Position numbers and translations under genes: made by a program
Notes under the pieces: model-generated
What the model was told of the DNA's origin: nothing
Seen by the model: only the letters and a program-made list of their open reading frames with translations
The model's database searches: none
Assembly: GCA_004764695.1 (NCBI GenBank)
Contig: SMSO01000025.1
Coordinates: 2,031,102 to 2,095,101 of the forward strand
Direction: 5' to 3'
Length of the DNA: 64,000 bases
Origin: Schizochytrium sp. TIO01
Lineage: Eukaryota > Sar > Bigyra > Thraustochytrida > Thraustochytriidae
Shown here: one piece after another, positions 39,993 through 49,947 of the stretch
Position numbering within the stretch: position 1 is the first letter of the stretch
Layout of the letters: every line of letters begins with the position of its first letter

Positions 39993-41327
39993 ATGTTGTC
40001 TTCCGTGGCTTCTCGCTCCCGCGCGTCTGCCTTTGGTCTTCCCATGGCGGTCTCGCGAGCGTTTTCATCGAGCAGTGGCGGTCTCATGAGTAAGAAGAGC
40101 GTCGAGGACGTGGACGTCTCTGGAAAGCGTGTTCTCATCCGTGTAGACTTCAATGTTCCCTTTGGGGAAGGTGGCAAGATTACCAACGACCAACGTATGC
40201 GCGAGGCCTTGCCGACCATCAAAAATGTCCTCGAACGTGGTGCCAGTGGTGTTGTGCTCATGTCTCACCTTGGCAGACCCAAGGGCACTCCGCAAAAGAA
40301 GTTCTCGCTTGAGCCTGTAGCCAAGCACCTCTGGACTCTTCTTGGGAAAGAGGGCAAATTCCTGCCTAATTGCGTTGGTGAGGACGTCGAGAAGACATGC
40401 TCTGGACTCAAGAACGGTGAGGTTGTGCTGATGGAGAACCTTCGATTCCACCTTGAAGAAGAAGGCAAAGGCGAGATCAATGGTGAGAAGGTGAAAGCAG
40501 ACCCCGTCAAGGTTAAGGAGTTCAGGGCTTCACTCTCCAAGCTTGGAGACGTTTACGTGAATGATGCTTTTGGAACTGCTCACCGAGCTCACTCAAGCAT
40601 GGTTGGCATTGACCTCCCGGACCGCGTGTCAGGACTCTTGCTCAAGAAGGAGCTTGATTACTTTGGGCGTGCTATGGAGGACCCTCCTAGACCGTTCTTG
40701 ACCATTTTGGGTGGAGCCAAGGTCGCCGACAAGATCCAGCTAATCAACAATTTGCTCGATAAGGTCGACGAGATGGTTATTGCAGGAGGCATGGCCTTTA
40801 CCTTCAAGCGCGTGCTCGACAAGACCGAGATTGGAGGATCCATCTACGATGAGGCTGGCGCAGAGCTCGTGCCCAAGATCATGGAGAAGGCCGCTGCCAA
40901 GGGTGTAAAGATCCACCTCCCTGTTGACTTTGTGGCTGCTAGCAAATTTGATAAGGACGCCGAGACCAAGCTCGTTACTGATAAGGAGGGCGTACCTGAG
41001 GGATGGCTCGGCCTTGATGTTGGCCCCGAGAGTGCCAAGCAAGCTGCCGAAGCCGTCAGTCGTGCTAAGCTCATTCTTTGGAACGGCCCCATGGGCGTTT
41101 TTGAGTTTGACAAGTTTGCTGGGGCCACCAAAACTGTTCTTGAAGCTGTTGTAAAGTCTACCAAGAACGGAGCCATCTCGATTATTGGCGGAGGTGACAC
41201 TGCCACCTGCGTGAAGAAGTTTGGTGCTGAGGATGCTGTAAGCCATGTCAGCACTGGCGGTGGTGCCAGTGTCGAGCTTGTCGAGGGTAAGGAGCTCCCG
41301 GGAATCGTTGCCCTCTCGGACAAGTAG
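39993..41327 (+). CDS. PGK: Phosphoglycerate kinase with probable mitochondrial presequence, 444 aa
   Basis: This glycolytic/gluconeogenic kinase interconverts 1,3-bisphosphoglycerate and 3-phosphoglycerate with ADP/ATP. Signatures run throughout: [11 protein letters not shown] (about residue 50), [43 protein letters not shown], and the nucleotide-site [13 protein letters not shown] with [18 protein letters not shown] near the end. The family is normally about 400-417 residues. Here some 31 extra N-terminal residues, rich in Ser, Arg and Ala and without acidic residues ([20 protein letters not shown] then [11 protein letters not shown]), look like a mitochondrial transit peptide with a RAF-SSSS cleavage-type region. 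Internal Met18 and Met32 could give shorter forms; Met32 would start right at the conserved enzyme. Mitochondrial lower glycolysis is known in stramenopiles. The gene is intronless and rich in C-ending codons, suggesting high expression. Confidence 0.97.
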   Translation: MLSSVASRSRASAFGLPMAVSRAFSSSSGGLMSKKSVEDVDVSGKRVLIRVDFNVPFGEGGKITNDQRMREALPTIKNVLERGASGVVLMSHLGRPKGTPQKKFSLEPVAKHLWTLLGKEGKFLPNCVGEDVEKTCSGLKNGEVVLMENLRFHLEEEGKGEINGEKVKADPVKVKEFRASLSKLGDVYVNDAFGTAHRAHSSMVGIDLPDRVSGLLLKKELDYFGRAMEDPPRPFLTILGGAKVADKIQLINNLLDKVDEMVIAGGMAFTFKRVLDKTEIGGSIYDEAGAELVPKIMEKAAAKGVKIHLPVDFVAASKFDKDAETKLVTDKEGVPEGWLGLDVGPESAKQAAEAVSRAKLILWNGPMGVFEFDKFAGATKTVLEAVVKSTKNGAISIIGGGDTATCVKKFGAEDAVSHVSTGGGASVELVEGKELPGIVALSDK

Positions 41328-41934
41328 ATTTCGTTTCTGATTCTGTTTGCTTCTTTTCCATTCGCTTTTCTTTTCTTTACTCCTCTTCGATACAACGCTA
41401 TTTTTGGAGGTAACCTATCTGGTAATCTCTACAAAGACGAGTGATGAGATCCTTGCGAAGATAATTGCTCGTGTGCCCTGATGCAACGAATGTAGTTTTA
41501 CAGGTATCACACGAAACTCGTACATTGAAACTCCATATCTTTAAATTAAAGTCATCTTAGATCTGCAATTTGCGCCCCTGAAAACGAACGAATTTGTAGT
41601 TCTCAGAACTGCGAGTTTATTCACTTAAGAAAATGTTGTGAGTGTCTTTTTGGATTTGTCTAGTAAGTTTAAGCGATGTGCCTCTCTGCCTAGCTTGCTC
41701 ACCTTCTCAGCACTCGTTTTTTTCAATGTTAAGAGATGGACGTCTGTATAATGCTTTCTAAATTTTCAGAAACCTGCTGCATTTGGTAGTCGTTTGACCT
41801 TCCTGTGCTATCTGAAGATAGAAATATGAAATGGCCCTTATTTATTTGATTGATTGGGTGTTGGAAGTTGATCCTTTCTACTAGTTGTTCAACTTTCAAC
41901 TAGGTACCTACCATACCTAGTAGTATTACCCCTA
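41328..41934. other. 607-base intergenic region between PGK and MutY genes
   Basis: This holds a CTAGGTACCTACCATACCTAG palindrome-like motif at about 41899-41920, within 40 bases of the first MutY ATG. No gene is seen. Confidence 0.5.
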
Positions 41935-43731
41935 ATGCTACATCGCTTTGGGTTGGGGAAAGGCAAAAACCTCATCGCCTTCAAGATGGCGCCCGCCGCG
42001 ACGACCAAAAAAAAGACGAAAGTAGCTTCCTCGAAAAAGTCAGCAGTCAAGAAAGCTGCTTCTGTCAAGGCTTCTGGCCTCACAGACATCGAGGACCTTG
42101 TGAGGCCAGAGAGATTGATCACTGACTCAGATTCTGCTTCATGGGCAAACTCAACCACCACAACTTGCAGCAGTACTGGTGCAAAGAAAACTACAGCTCT
42201 GCATAAAACTGAGAGAAGCTGTACAGGAGAAAATGTTCATGATGTCGATGCCATAATTGCAAGCCTTCGTGAAAGTCTCCTTGAGTGGTTTGACCAGAAT
42301 AGGCGACTTCTGCCATGGCGTGGAGATCAGGGTGAGTATTTGGGTCAAAGCCTTGCCAGTGTACCTGCAGATCAACGGCAAGAGCCACGCAAGGTTGCAC
42401 CATACGAAACTTGGGTTTCAGAAATCATGTTACAGCAAACTCGTGTGGAAACCGTAATTGATTACTTCAAGCGCTGGATGGAGCGATTTCCAACTCCTCA
42501 TGAGTTGGCTAAGGCTACCCCAGACGAGGTCAATGCAAGTTGGGCAGGTTTGGGCTACTATCGCCGCGCACGAAATCTGCATGCCGGTGCACAGACTGTG
42601 AGCCAAGAATACAATGGTGATTTACCTTCCGAAGTGAAAGATTTACTTAAGATTCAAGGCATTGGCGCCTACACGGCAGGTGCAGTAGCTTCTATTGCAT
42701 TCGGTCGGGCGGTCCCCTTAGTAGATGGAAATGTGATTCGTGTTTTTTCTCGATTGTGTGCAGTTAAGGCTGAAGCAAAAGACGCTGGCCTTATCAAAGG
42801 TTGTTGGTCTCTTGCGCAACGACTTGTAGATCCTTCAAGACCTGGCGACTTCAATCAAGCTTTGATGGAGCTTGGGGCTACGGTCTGCAAGCCTCGAAAC
42901 CCTCAATGCGATATCTGCCCTGCTCAGAAATTTTGCAGGGCATATGCTGAAGATCCAACTACAGTACAAGACATTCCTCTCAAGGCCAAGGCAAAGGTCC
43001 TGCCTGTGGAAACTTACGCTGTTGGTGTATTAGAGCGTACCTCAGTGCGGGACGGTGAAAACCTTCAAGAGTTTCTTATGGCAAAACGACCTGCTCAAGG
43101 CCTTCTTGCAGGACAATGGGAATTCCTTCTTGCACGCAGTGATACTTCTGACCCAACATTCTCATCTCGCCAGCGCCTCATTGACTCTGCCCTTGGAGAG
43201 GGACAGATACCTATAGCTCCATGCAGAACATGCCTTCATAAAGCAACTCGACAAGACCGAGGAATGCATGAGCACACCTTTTCGCACTTACAACACCGCC
43301 TTCATGTTGAAAGTATTGTACTTCCTGCAATTTGTAAGGAGTGCCAGGTTTCTGTCAACGACGTAGAAGCCGAGGTTGAGATTATGGATGACACGGTGGA
43401 AGACATAATTCGAGAGTTTGCCTGGCTCACCACAACAGAGATGCGCGACCGAGGTATGACTGCAAGCATGACAAAGTGCCTTGCGCTGACACAAGACACC
43501 GCTGGTGCGAACAAGACCAAAGGGAGCAAGAAGCGTAAAGCTCAAACTTCTGCAACCGATAAGACTAAAAAGGAAATTAACGACAAGAAGCAGTCGACAA
43601 TTTCTACATTTTTCGGTGCCGGTAAAGTTAAAGTTCAAAAAGAGAAAAGTTCCGTCGTTGAACTCAAGGACGAAGTTGAGGTTGCCGAAGCTCCAGTTAC
43701 AAAGCTTCGGAGAAGTCGGCGCAAGCAGTAA
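41935..43731 (+). CDS. MUTYH: A/G-specific adenine DNA glycosylase (MutY/MUTYH), 598 aa
   Basis: This base-excision repair enzyme removes adenine mispaired with 8-oxoguanine. The catalytic domain carries Glu163 in SEIMLQQTRVE, a helix-hairpin-helix (IQGIGAYTAGAVA, about 240), Asp264 in PLVDGNVIRVFSR, and the iron-sulphur ligands Cys318, Cys325, Cys328 and Cys334 (C-x6-C-x2-C-x5-C). The C-terminal Nudix-like domain has GLLAGQWEF and the FSH loop (EHTFSHLQHRLHVE) that reads 8-oxoG. Lys-rich segments near residues 25-45 and 525-550 look like nuclear signals. Residues 553-560, QSTISTFF, match a PCNA-interacting (PIP) box. The first 17 residues (MLHRFGLGKGKNLIAFK) are basic and could be a mitochondrial presequence. 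A second ATG at 41986 has a strong context (AAGATGGCG), so two isoforms are possible. Confidence 0.95.
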   Translation: MLHRFGLGKGKNLIAFKMAPAATTKKKTKVASSKKSAVKKAASVKASGLTDIEDLVRPERLITDSDSASWANSTTTTCSSTGAKKTTALHKTERSCTGENVHDVDAIIASLRESLLEWFDQNRRLLPWRGDQGEYLGQSLASVPADQRQEPRKVAPYETWVSEIMLQQTRVETVIDYFKRWMERFPTPHELAKATPDEVNASWAGLGYYRRARNLHAGAQTVSQEYNGDLPSEVKDLLKIQGIGAYTAGAVASIAFGRAVPLVDGNVIRVFSRLCAVKAEAKDAGLIKGCWSLAQRLVDPSRPGDFNQALMELGATVCKPRNPQCDICPAQKFCRAYAEDPTTVQDIPLKAKAKVLPVETYAVGVLERTSVRDGENLQEFLMAKRPAQGLLAGQWEFLLARSDTSDPTFSSRQRLIDSALGEGQIPIAPCRTCLHKATRQDRGMHEHTFSHLQHRLHVESIVLPAICKECQVSVNDVEAEVEIMDDTVEDIIREFAWLTTTEMRDRGMTASMTKCLALTQDTAGANKTKGSKKRKAQTSATDKTKKEINDKKQSTISTFFGAGKVKVQKEKSSVVELKDEVEVAEAPVTKLRRSRRKQ

Positions 43732-44058
43732 CATTTTATTGAATGCTTTCATTCTCCGTGTACTAGTCAAGTTAGTATAAACCATTTCAAAAGTTTCTTA
43801 GGTTACTTTTGCTTAATTGTAATCTACTATATGTTTTCCCCGTTAAATTGAGACAACTAGGCAACTAGACAGCAACGCAGCAAAGCGATGGCAAAATTCT
43901 CTTTATAGTCCATGTCATCTTTTGAACTTCTAAGTCTCTTATTCTCTTTATGTGAGAGGCATTCAATATAAAAGAGAAGGAATTAGATTTATGCAAGGTT
44001 TTAAAAGATTGAGCAGAAGAGTAAAACACAAATTGATGATGAGTGTTATATGACGGAA
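43732..44058. other. 327-base region between convergent genes
   Basis: This contains the 3' ends of the MutY and EEP-fold genes. No gene is seen. Confidence 0.5.
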
Positions 44059-46323
44059 TTACGATACGAACATAGAAAGAGCGATCGGATAGTGGGTTGA
44101 AATTTCGTTTGCCTGTGCACGTGCGCTCAAGATATAAGCTTGGTTAAGTGCTACTTCATTGAGAACAGTGACTTGCATTTTATGTGGCTTTCCGTGATTG
44201 CGAGACACTAGAATATAGTCCTTCAACGTAGGTAGTTTGCGAAGACGTTTTGCAAGAAGATTAGTAGCAGGATTGACTGTTAAGATGGCACGAATCTCGG
44301 GATCGATAAGAGAAGGGCTGGCACTATTTGATCGTTGCAACTGCGGGGAAAATACTTCCATCGCTGTTGAGTTAGCATCACCCGAGGAACTCTTTGAGCT
44401 AGCAGTCTTGACACTGATGCGCTTACCATACTCATCTGAGATCTGGCAGCATGTGCGGATCGCCTCGAGATGCTTAGGTTTGATTTGCACGGCAGGATCT
44501 GTTGTGCCCAGAATATCTAGCATGCGGTCGTATGCGTCTTCCTGGGAAGCATGGCAAAGCTTGAGATCGCCTGAGAAAAGCAAGGGCTCATTTTGAGGCA
44601 AGTGTAAACTCTGAACCCACTGTCTAAGGGAGCACAATTCGAATTCTCGAACAATATTGGCTGCTCGGGAGTTCCCACCCATGGTATTCACAGTAATCAC
44701 ATTCACACAATGCTGACCCTTGCGTACGCGCACCAGGATCGCGCCTCGGTTTGTCATACGTTGTTTATCGAACTTGAAGAAAGCAACCTTTTCAATAGGG
44801 TAACGTGAGGCGATCCATGTTGCCCCGGATGCAGACCTTGTTGTACCAGCGCCAAGAGCAGGTGTTTCAAAAGGCATCAGTAGGTTGCGTTTAATGTGAG
44901 CACGCAGAAGAGGTGAAGACTTGGTGCATGAAGCTCCGCTGATGACAAGAACGTCGGGAAGTATGCCTTGCTGATTAAAAGTCTCTCCGAGAGCAGCGGG
45001 GATGGCTTTTGCACGAGTTCGCTTCCGAGACTTGACTCCTTTTGCGACTGATTTCCAAGTCGATCGATTGCTTGACTCAAGCCATACATTGAGAGAAACG
45101 ACATCGAAAGGTGTTCCAAGTTGAGCTCTAGAGCTACTTCGCCGGCGGCTACTTTTTCTAGTACTGCTACTGCGCGAGGAGCTGCGGGAGCTATCACTTT
45201 TCCTGGCGCGGCTTTTGCGCGTACTGCTTTTCCGACTAGTGCGAGTAGGAGATGCAGGACTAGTTGGACTGTACCCGACACCAGATGTTGTGTCTCTGCT
45301 TTCCGTGTCAAAGTCGTCTTCTACATCATCTGACTCTTTCATCTCATGAACATGCACGCCATTTGCAGAATTTGCAGGGCTTGGCGTCTTGGAGGGTTTA
45401 GAGGCGGCGACGTCTTCATGAGGGTTTTGCTCACTGACTTGAGTTTGTCTAGACTTTAAGGATTGTTCTTCTTCTTCTGTAGCATCTGGCCCGATTGAGT
45501 CTTCAGAGTATGTTGAAACAGGGGACCTTACCGTAAAACAAGATGGCGCGGTGTCCAGTCCACTTCCTTCGTGAAAGCTAGTAATAGAGACGGCTGTGTT
45601 ATTGTTAATTAGGTTTGGCTTGGCACTCCAAGTGACGATTTTATCTTCGCTCGTAACACTAAGAATATACAAATGTTCGCCTCTGTGCACGGGGCCAACT
45701 CGGCCAGGGCAGTAGAATACTACCTGGAAAGTTGCACCTGCTGAGGTCTGCATAAAGACAAGGTCTCCGTATTCCACAATCTCCGATTCCTGTTTGGAGG
45801 TGAGCCCCGGCTTGTCTGAAGAGACGATATGAAAAACACTCGCCGCTTCCTGAGACTTATTTACAGCACGCAATGTGCTCGTAGGTTTCGTTGTCGAAGT
45901 GGACGTAGAAGCTGAAATCCACAAGCCATTGCATTCTAAGGTGATAGAATCACCAGGTTCAAGGCAGGTCTTAGGATCATGTTCGTATTGGTCGGTTTGG
46001 TAAAGTCCTGGCCAGGCTGATTGAATGTCACTGCGAGCCTGGTCGAGCGTTATAGATTTTTCCTTACTGGATTTAAGTTCTCCACCTGCAGCAGCTTTGA
46101 TGGCAAATGCTGGTTCAAGAAGTCCTCGAACTTCCCATCTGTGAATGATAGCAGACGCTTCTGAGGGATCAAGTGCTAATCCTTGCTGCAAGACATAGTT
46201 TACCACCCTTTCATGCGTGAGGTCAGACCAGTCCCTCGTCCTTCTTGCGAGGTCTGAAGCTGCTGCCAGATCAACCGCTTCTCGCCAGTCATCGCTCTGC
46301 CCAGATACCAACGCGATGTCCAT
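44059..46323 (-). CDS. Endonuclease/exonuclease/phosphatase-fold protein, probably catalytically dead, 754 aa
   Basis: The C-terminal domain (about 405-754) follows the EEP/neutral-sphingomyelinase order: VVSLNVWLE, then DVLVISGAS, GATWIASRYPIEKVAFF, VNVITVNTMGGNS, LLFSGDLKLCH, and a final ISTHYPIALSMF. Compared with the family pattern, the metal-binding Glu (usually QE) is Gly or Ser, the NTHL His is Met, the GDxN Asn is Lys, and the SDH Asp is Thr. The first Asn, the GD Asp and the last His remain. Activity is therefore doubtful. Residues 110-280 form a beta-rich region (GDSITLECNGLWISA, YGDLVFMQTSAGATFQVVF). Residues 350-400 are a Ser/Arg-rich linker (RSSSRSSSTRKSSRRRSSS). Upstream frame lacks an ATG except the one used. 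An RS-type substrate of the nearby kinase family is an idea only. Confidence 0.7.
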   Translation of the reverse strand: MDIALVSGQSDDWREAVDLAAASDLARRTRDWSDLTHERVVNYVLQQGLALDPSEASAIIHRWEVRGLLEPAFAIKAAAGGELKSSKEKSITLDQARSDIQSAWPGLYQTDQYEHDPKTCLEPGDSITLECNGLWISASTSTSTTKPTSTLRAVNKSQEAASVFHIVSSDKPGLTSKQESEIVEYGDLVFMQTSAGATFQVVFYCPGRVGPVHRGEHLYILSVTSEDKIVTWSAKPNLINNNTAVSITSFHEGSGLDTAPSCFTVRSPVSTYSEDSIGPDATEEEEQSLKSRQTQVSEQNPHEDVAASKPSKTPSPANSANGVHVHEMKESDDVEDDFDTESRDTTSGVGYSPTSPASPTRTSRKSSTRKSRARKSDSSRSSSRSSSTRKSSRRRSSSRAQLGTPFDVVSLNVWLESSNRSTWKSVAKGVKSRKRTRAKAIPAALGETFNQQGILPDVLVISGASCTKSSPLLRAHIKRNLLMPFETPALGAGTTRSASGATWIASRYPIEKVAFFKFDKQRMTNRGAILVRVRKGQHCVNVITVNTMGGNSRAANIVREFELCSLRQWVQSLHLPQNEPLLFSGDLKLCHASQEDAYDRMLDILGTTDPAVQIKPKHLEAIRTCCQISDEYGKRISVKTASSKSSSGDANSTAMEVFSPQLQRSNSASPSLIDPEIRAILTVNPATNLLAKRLRKLPTLKDYILVSRNHGKPHKMQVTVLNEVALNQAYILSARAQANEISTHYPIALSMFVS

Positions 46324-48280
46324 CTCTCGAGTTGGTGTGCTATATAAGCGGGACAAGTGCTCGCTCAATCGCAAACTCGCTGTTGCGAGAGACCTCTATA
46401 CCCCCCTTGCCAAGGGCTCCAAGAAGAATTAACTTCAATCCTCAGGGCCGAAAGCAGAAACAACAACAGCAGCAGCAGCAGCGGCAGCAATGCACTTGCT
46501 GTGCCAGAAAACCGGGTTTGCTCGCGCCTCTAAGTAAAAACACACAACCAAGCAAAAGCGCTTGTGCACGCTGGGACCAAGACGATCCAAGTGTTTTATT
46601 GACTTCCTAGAAATGTCCTAAGAGTAGCTACGGCGTTCCTAACCGAAGTGGTGCAAGTGCTGTTCCTCGCTAGATGCTATATAGCTACAACCATAGAACT
46701 CGTAGTGTTAATATCAAAGCACGAAAGGGGGAGGCCTAGCTTTATGAGTAGGCAAGAGCTTAGTCGGCGACGCGGTTAAGAAATGGAGTAAGCCTGCACA
46801 CAAAGAATTACAACACAACTCAATTTATAATATACTTGCCACCAAACCAACACCGACGACCAGAGCTTCTCGTCGTATGCTGGCAATTGGCCTCTTCTAG
46901 TTGCTCGTTTGCTCCATGTAGAATTGTCGGCTTCAAGAAGGTATTTATTTACACTCTCTTGCATAAGTTTCTGAATTCCGGAGCAGCAAGGGCTTCATAG
47001 TATAGTTCAAGTTGAGCGAGGGTACTCTCTCTACGTACGTCGTGATACTAAATCAGAGTAATGTACTATTTTACATTTTTAAGTGGGGTGGTATTGGGTG
47101 AATTGAAATTCTAAGGATGCCATGTGGTCTGGGTGGAGCGAGTTAGCAACTCGTTTGGTTCTCTTGGAGGAGAAGAAGAAGAACTTACAGCTGGCCGCTG
47201 CTTCTTGCTTGCTTGGTCTTGGTGTTGCATGCGATCACGAAGAGGCTTCCAAGGCTCCCTGGATCCAATAAACTTTCGCGTGCCCGAACCGCGAGGCAGA
47301 CTGCCTTCAGGTAGTTGCAATCCGTAGAACTGAGCTAGCCTAAACTTAGTGACTTCGAGCCCCGTGTGTGCACAAGTTCCGAGGCGTGTGGCGTTCTCAA
47401 ACGAGCGCAGTACACAAATGGGGGCTCGCCACAGGGACTTCTGGGAACACCATGTTAAGCATCCCACTCGACGTGGGAGTGAGCTCGTTTTACAGCCCTT
47501 CTCAATGCGACCAAGCGCGAGGTTGTTATTGAGCTACGCACGTTTTACTCTTTCGCAGAGGTGGAATCCCTTTGTTTGTACGCCTAAAATCAGAGTCAAG
47601 ATTGCTTGCTTGCTTGCTATTGTCGTCGTGTATGTATGTGTCAAATCCGTCGTCTTCTTGGTTGTCTGCAAACCTGATATGTAAATCTTTCGCGCTCGCT
47701 TGTCTGCTCTACCACTCACTGATCATCGCTATCTATCTACCTATTCACTACTACCTATTTTGGCCTGTACACGTGAGTGAGAGAGAGAGACGGAGTGTGC
47801 AGCCAACCTTGAAGACGACCAACTAACTACGAGACCTCCTCTTGCCGCTACGACATAGAGTGCGTTTGCAGGTGTCCGTGCCACATCTTTCTGTGTGGCT
47901 CCTTCACTTGTGACATTATCATGAGTTCCACAGAAGCATAAATGTCTGAGTCATCCAAAGCGTCATGCTGCCGTGCCACAACTAACTCCATCGCAAAGCA
48001 TCGCTTGTCCAAGTCTCCTTCGCCAACAGATGAATCCATTTCATGAAATCAACAACTAAATCAATGTGTATAAATGCAGCCAATCGTCCTCGCTGCGCTC
48101 GTGCTCTATTTGCTCGGTTTTGTCGTCGGAAGTCAGTCAGCAAAACCCAAGCAACGAACGAAGAGAAGACTATCCACCACACCCACAACAGTCACCCATA
48201 ACAAGGCAAGCAGGCATACTGTCTGCCAATCTATCCATCTATCTTCTGCTAGAGTACATACATTGTCAACGCCGCAATTT

Positions 48281-48307
48281 CCATTCCATTCCATTCCATT
48301 CCATTCC
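48281..48307. repeat. (CCATT)n pentanucleotide repeat, 5 units
   Basis: Five tandem CCATT units. A shorter version occurs near 57488-57500. Confidence 0.85.
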
Positions 48308-48419
48308 TTCATTCAAGTCTTCGTCTCCTTCTGTCGCCCTGAGAACTTGGCAACAAACTTAAGGACAAATTGCACTTTTCCAGGAGAGAGAACAGAACGG
48401 ACCGCGAGGGCGAAATGAG

Positions 48420-48781
48420 CGAAAGAAAGAACAGCGAAAAGAAGAAAGAGAGAGGGAGAGAGAGCGCAGCGCTCTTTGATTGAGGTTGGGGGGGCTTATC
48501 ATCCTCTCTCTTATTCTTATTCCTGGGCGTCTTCTTTCTTTCTTTCTCTCCTTTTGTTGGATTTGGATCAGACAGGAAGAAGAGGAAGAGGAAGAGGAAA
48601 AAGAAAAGAAAAGAAACGAAAAGAGAGGAGGGAAAAAGAAAGACAGAAAGAAAGAAAGAGAAAAGAGAAAGAGACCAAAAAGAGAGAGAACAGCGAGAAA
48701 TGGAAATGGAAATGAATGCGCATGCGCCTTCTTCTTCTTCCTTCCTCCTCTCTCTCTCTTCCTCCTCGTCTTTGCTTTGCT
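48420..48781. repeat. Purine tract followed by pyrimidine tract
   Basis: The plus strand is strongly A/G-rich from about 48420 to 48470 and from 48571 to 48715. It switches to C/T-rich from 48726 to 48781, with a T/C stretch at about 48500-48550. Such tracts can form triplex or hairpin structures. It lies downstream of the TAZ gene. Confidence 0.7.
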
Positions 48782-49035
48782 CAGATGATGCCGAAGCGGT
48801 CTCTCCTGCACTTTCTTGTCTCCGCGGCGGCGTTGCCTCGATTTAGCGGAGGAGAGGCCGTCGTCCCAGTGATTTTCATCGCTCGTTGTTGTTGTTGTTA
48901 TTGCAATGTGGTGTATGATGACATGCGCAATGGCTTTTGTTTTTTGTGTTCAAGATGTGTTGGTTGTCAGGATCTCTGTTCTGCTGTTTGTCTCTTTCTC
49001 AGTTTGTGCGGTGGTTTTTGCTCGAAGGCGCTCGC

Positions 49036-49947
49036 TCAGGTTTTGTTTGGGTTCATGGCGGTGATGACGAGCGCGCAGGTCTTGCATCCTGATGACCTGC
49101 ATGTGTAGTAGTGGTGGAGTGCCCTGCGCATCGAGACGCAGTTCGGGTTGCGGCACTGGTGGTGGTCCTGACGCAGCTTGCATTGCAGCATGTGGTTGAA
49201 GAGTTTCTTGACCCACGCGCAGTTCGTCCACTCAGGGCAGGCCTCGGATGTCTCGTTGCACGTCATGGCGTGGTGGAGCATGGCCAATTGCATGTGCAAG
49301 TCCTTGTCAAACTCTTTGCTCTCTGTCTCCACGCCGTGCTCCTCGTCTTGGCACCTGCCAGCTCCGCATCTGCTCTTGTGCTGGTGTTGCTCCTTGTCCT
49401 GGTCAACCGCACCGTCGCTCGCACGCGCGTTTTGCTGCTGATGTCTGTGGCGTATCTCGTGTGCGCACGATGGTGCCATGCCCATCATCATCCTGCCTTC
49501 GCGGCCCAGGATGACGTGCGGCTGCAGGTCCATGTCGCTGCCAAGCCCGATGCTGATGCTGCCAGATTCCCGTTCCCGCTCGCGAGCGGCTGCCAGGCTC
49601 TTGCGGACCTGCTCGCGCTCGCGCTGCTCCTCGCGCGACTCCTCCTGCGACTGTGTCCTGGACACCTTGCGCTGCTGGTAAATCTGCTGGTGTTGCGCAG
49701 ACATGGAGTTCTGAGTTCCGGTTTTGTTGGTCCTGACCACGGAGGAGACCGAGACGGCCTCGAGGAACTTGCGCTTGTGGCCTCCGCTCGCGGTCAGGTC
49801 CTGGCCCTGGCCACCGAGGCGCCGCCTGCGTTCTCCGCTCGCTGCGTTGGCGCGGAGTGCTACTGCCGCGAGTTTGCCTGAGCCCTGCGCCCGCTTAGCC
49901 GCTTCTTCGGCTCGCGCGAGGCATATTGATTCCCGCGAGAAGCCCAT
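49036..49947 (-). CDS. TAZ-type zinc finger protein, 303 aa
   Basis: The C-terminal 85 residues form a TAZ domain: three zinc sites of His-x3-Cys-Cys-Cys type in a helical bundle. Visible are HAMTC...CPEWTNC, then HMLQC...CRNPNC, then HYYTCRSSGCKTC, with connecting helices (HMQLAMLHH, VKKLFN, MRRALH). TAZ domains bind transactivation peptides and occur in p300/CBP acetyltransferases and plant BT proteins. Here no acetyltransferase, BTB or bromodomain is present. The N-terminal 200 residues are low-complexity and basic, with a Gln/Arg/Glu-rich segment (QQRKVSRTQSQEESREEQRE). A nuclear adaptor role is inference. The frame extends 23 codons further upstream from a TTG; the ATG giving MGFSRES is used. 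It is the last recognisable gene in the window. Confidence 0.75.
   Translation of the reverse strand: MGFSRESICLARAEEAAKRAQGSGKLAAVALRANAASGERRRRLGGQGQDLTASGGHKRKFLEAVSVSSVVRTNKTGTQNSMSAQHQQIYQQRKVSRTQSQEESREEQREREQVRKSLAAARERERESGSISIGLGSDMDLQPHVILGREGRMMMGMAPSCAHEIRHRHQQQNARASDGAVDQDKEQHQHKSRCGAGRCQDEEHGVETESKEFDKDLHMQLAMLHHAMTCNETSEACPEWTNCAWVKKLFNHMLQCKLRQDHHQCRNPNCVSMRRALHHYYTCRSSGCKTCALVITAMNPNKT

Larger units (their letters stand above)
46324..49035. other. 2.7 kb stretch without a secure gene; start of the repeat-rich half
   Basis: A CAG run (about 46467-46487) lies upstream of the EEP-fold gene. A minus-strand frame at 47111-47467 has protein-like composition (GLEVTKFRLAQFYGL) but no ATG; it could be a last exon. 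Further right are TTGC units (about 47602-47618), CCATT units (48281-48307) and a purine tract followed by a pyrimidine tract (about 48420-48780). No RNA gene is recognised. Confidence 0.45.

Noticed and set aside
47111-47467. Minus-strand frame of 118 codons with protein-like composition
   Set aside because: It starts with GTG and has no in-frame ATG before its middle; no matching upstream exon was found. Kept only as a note in the intergenic entry.
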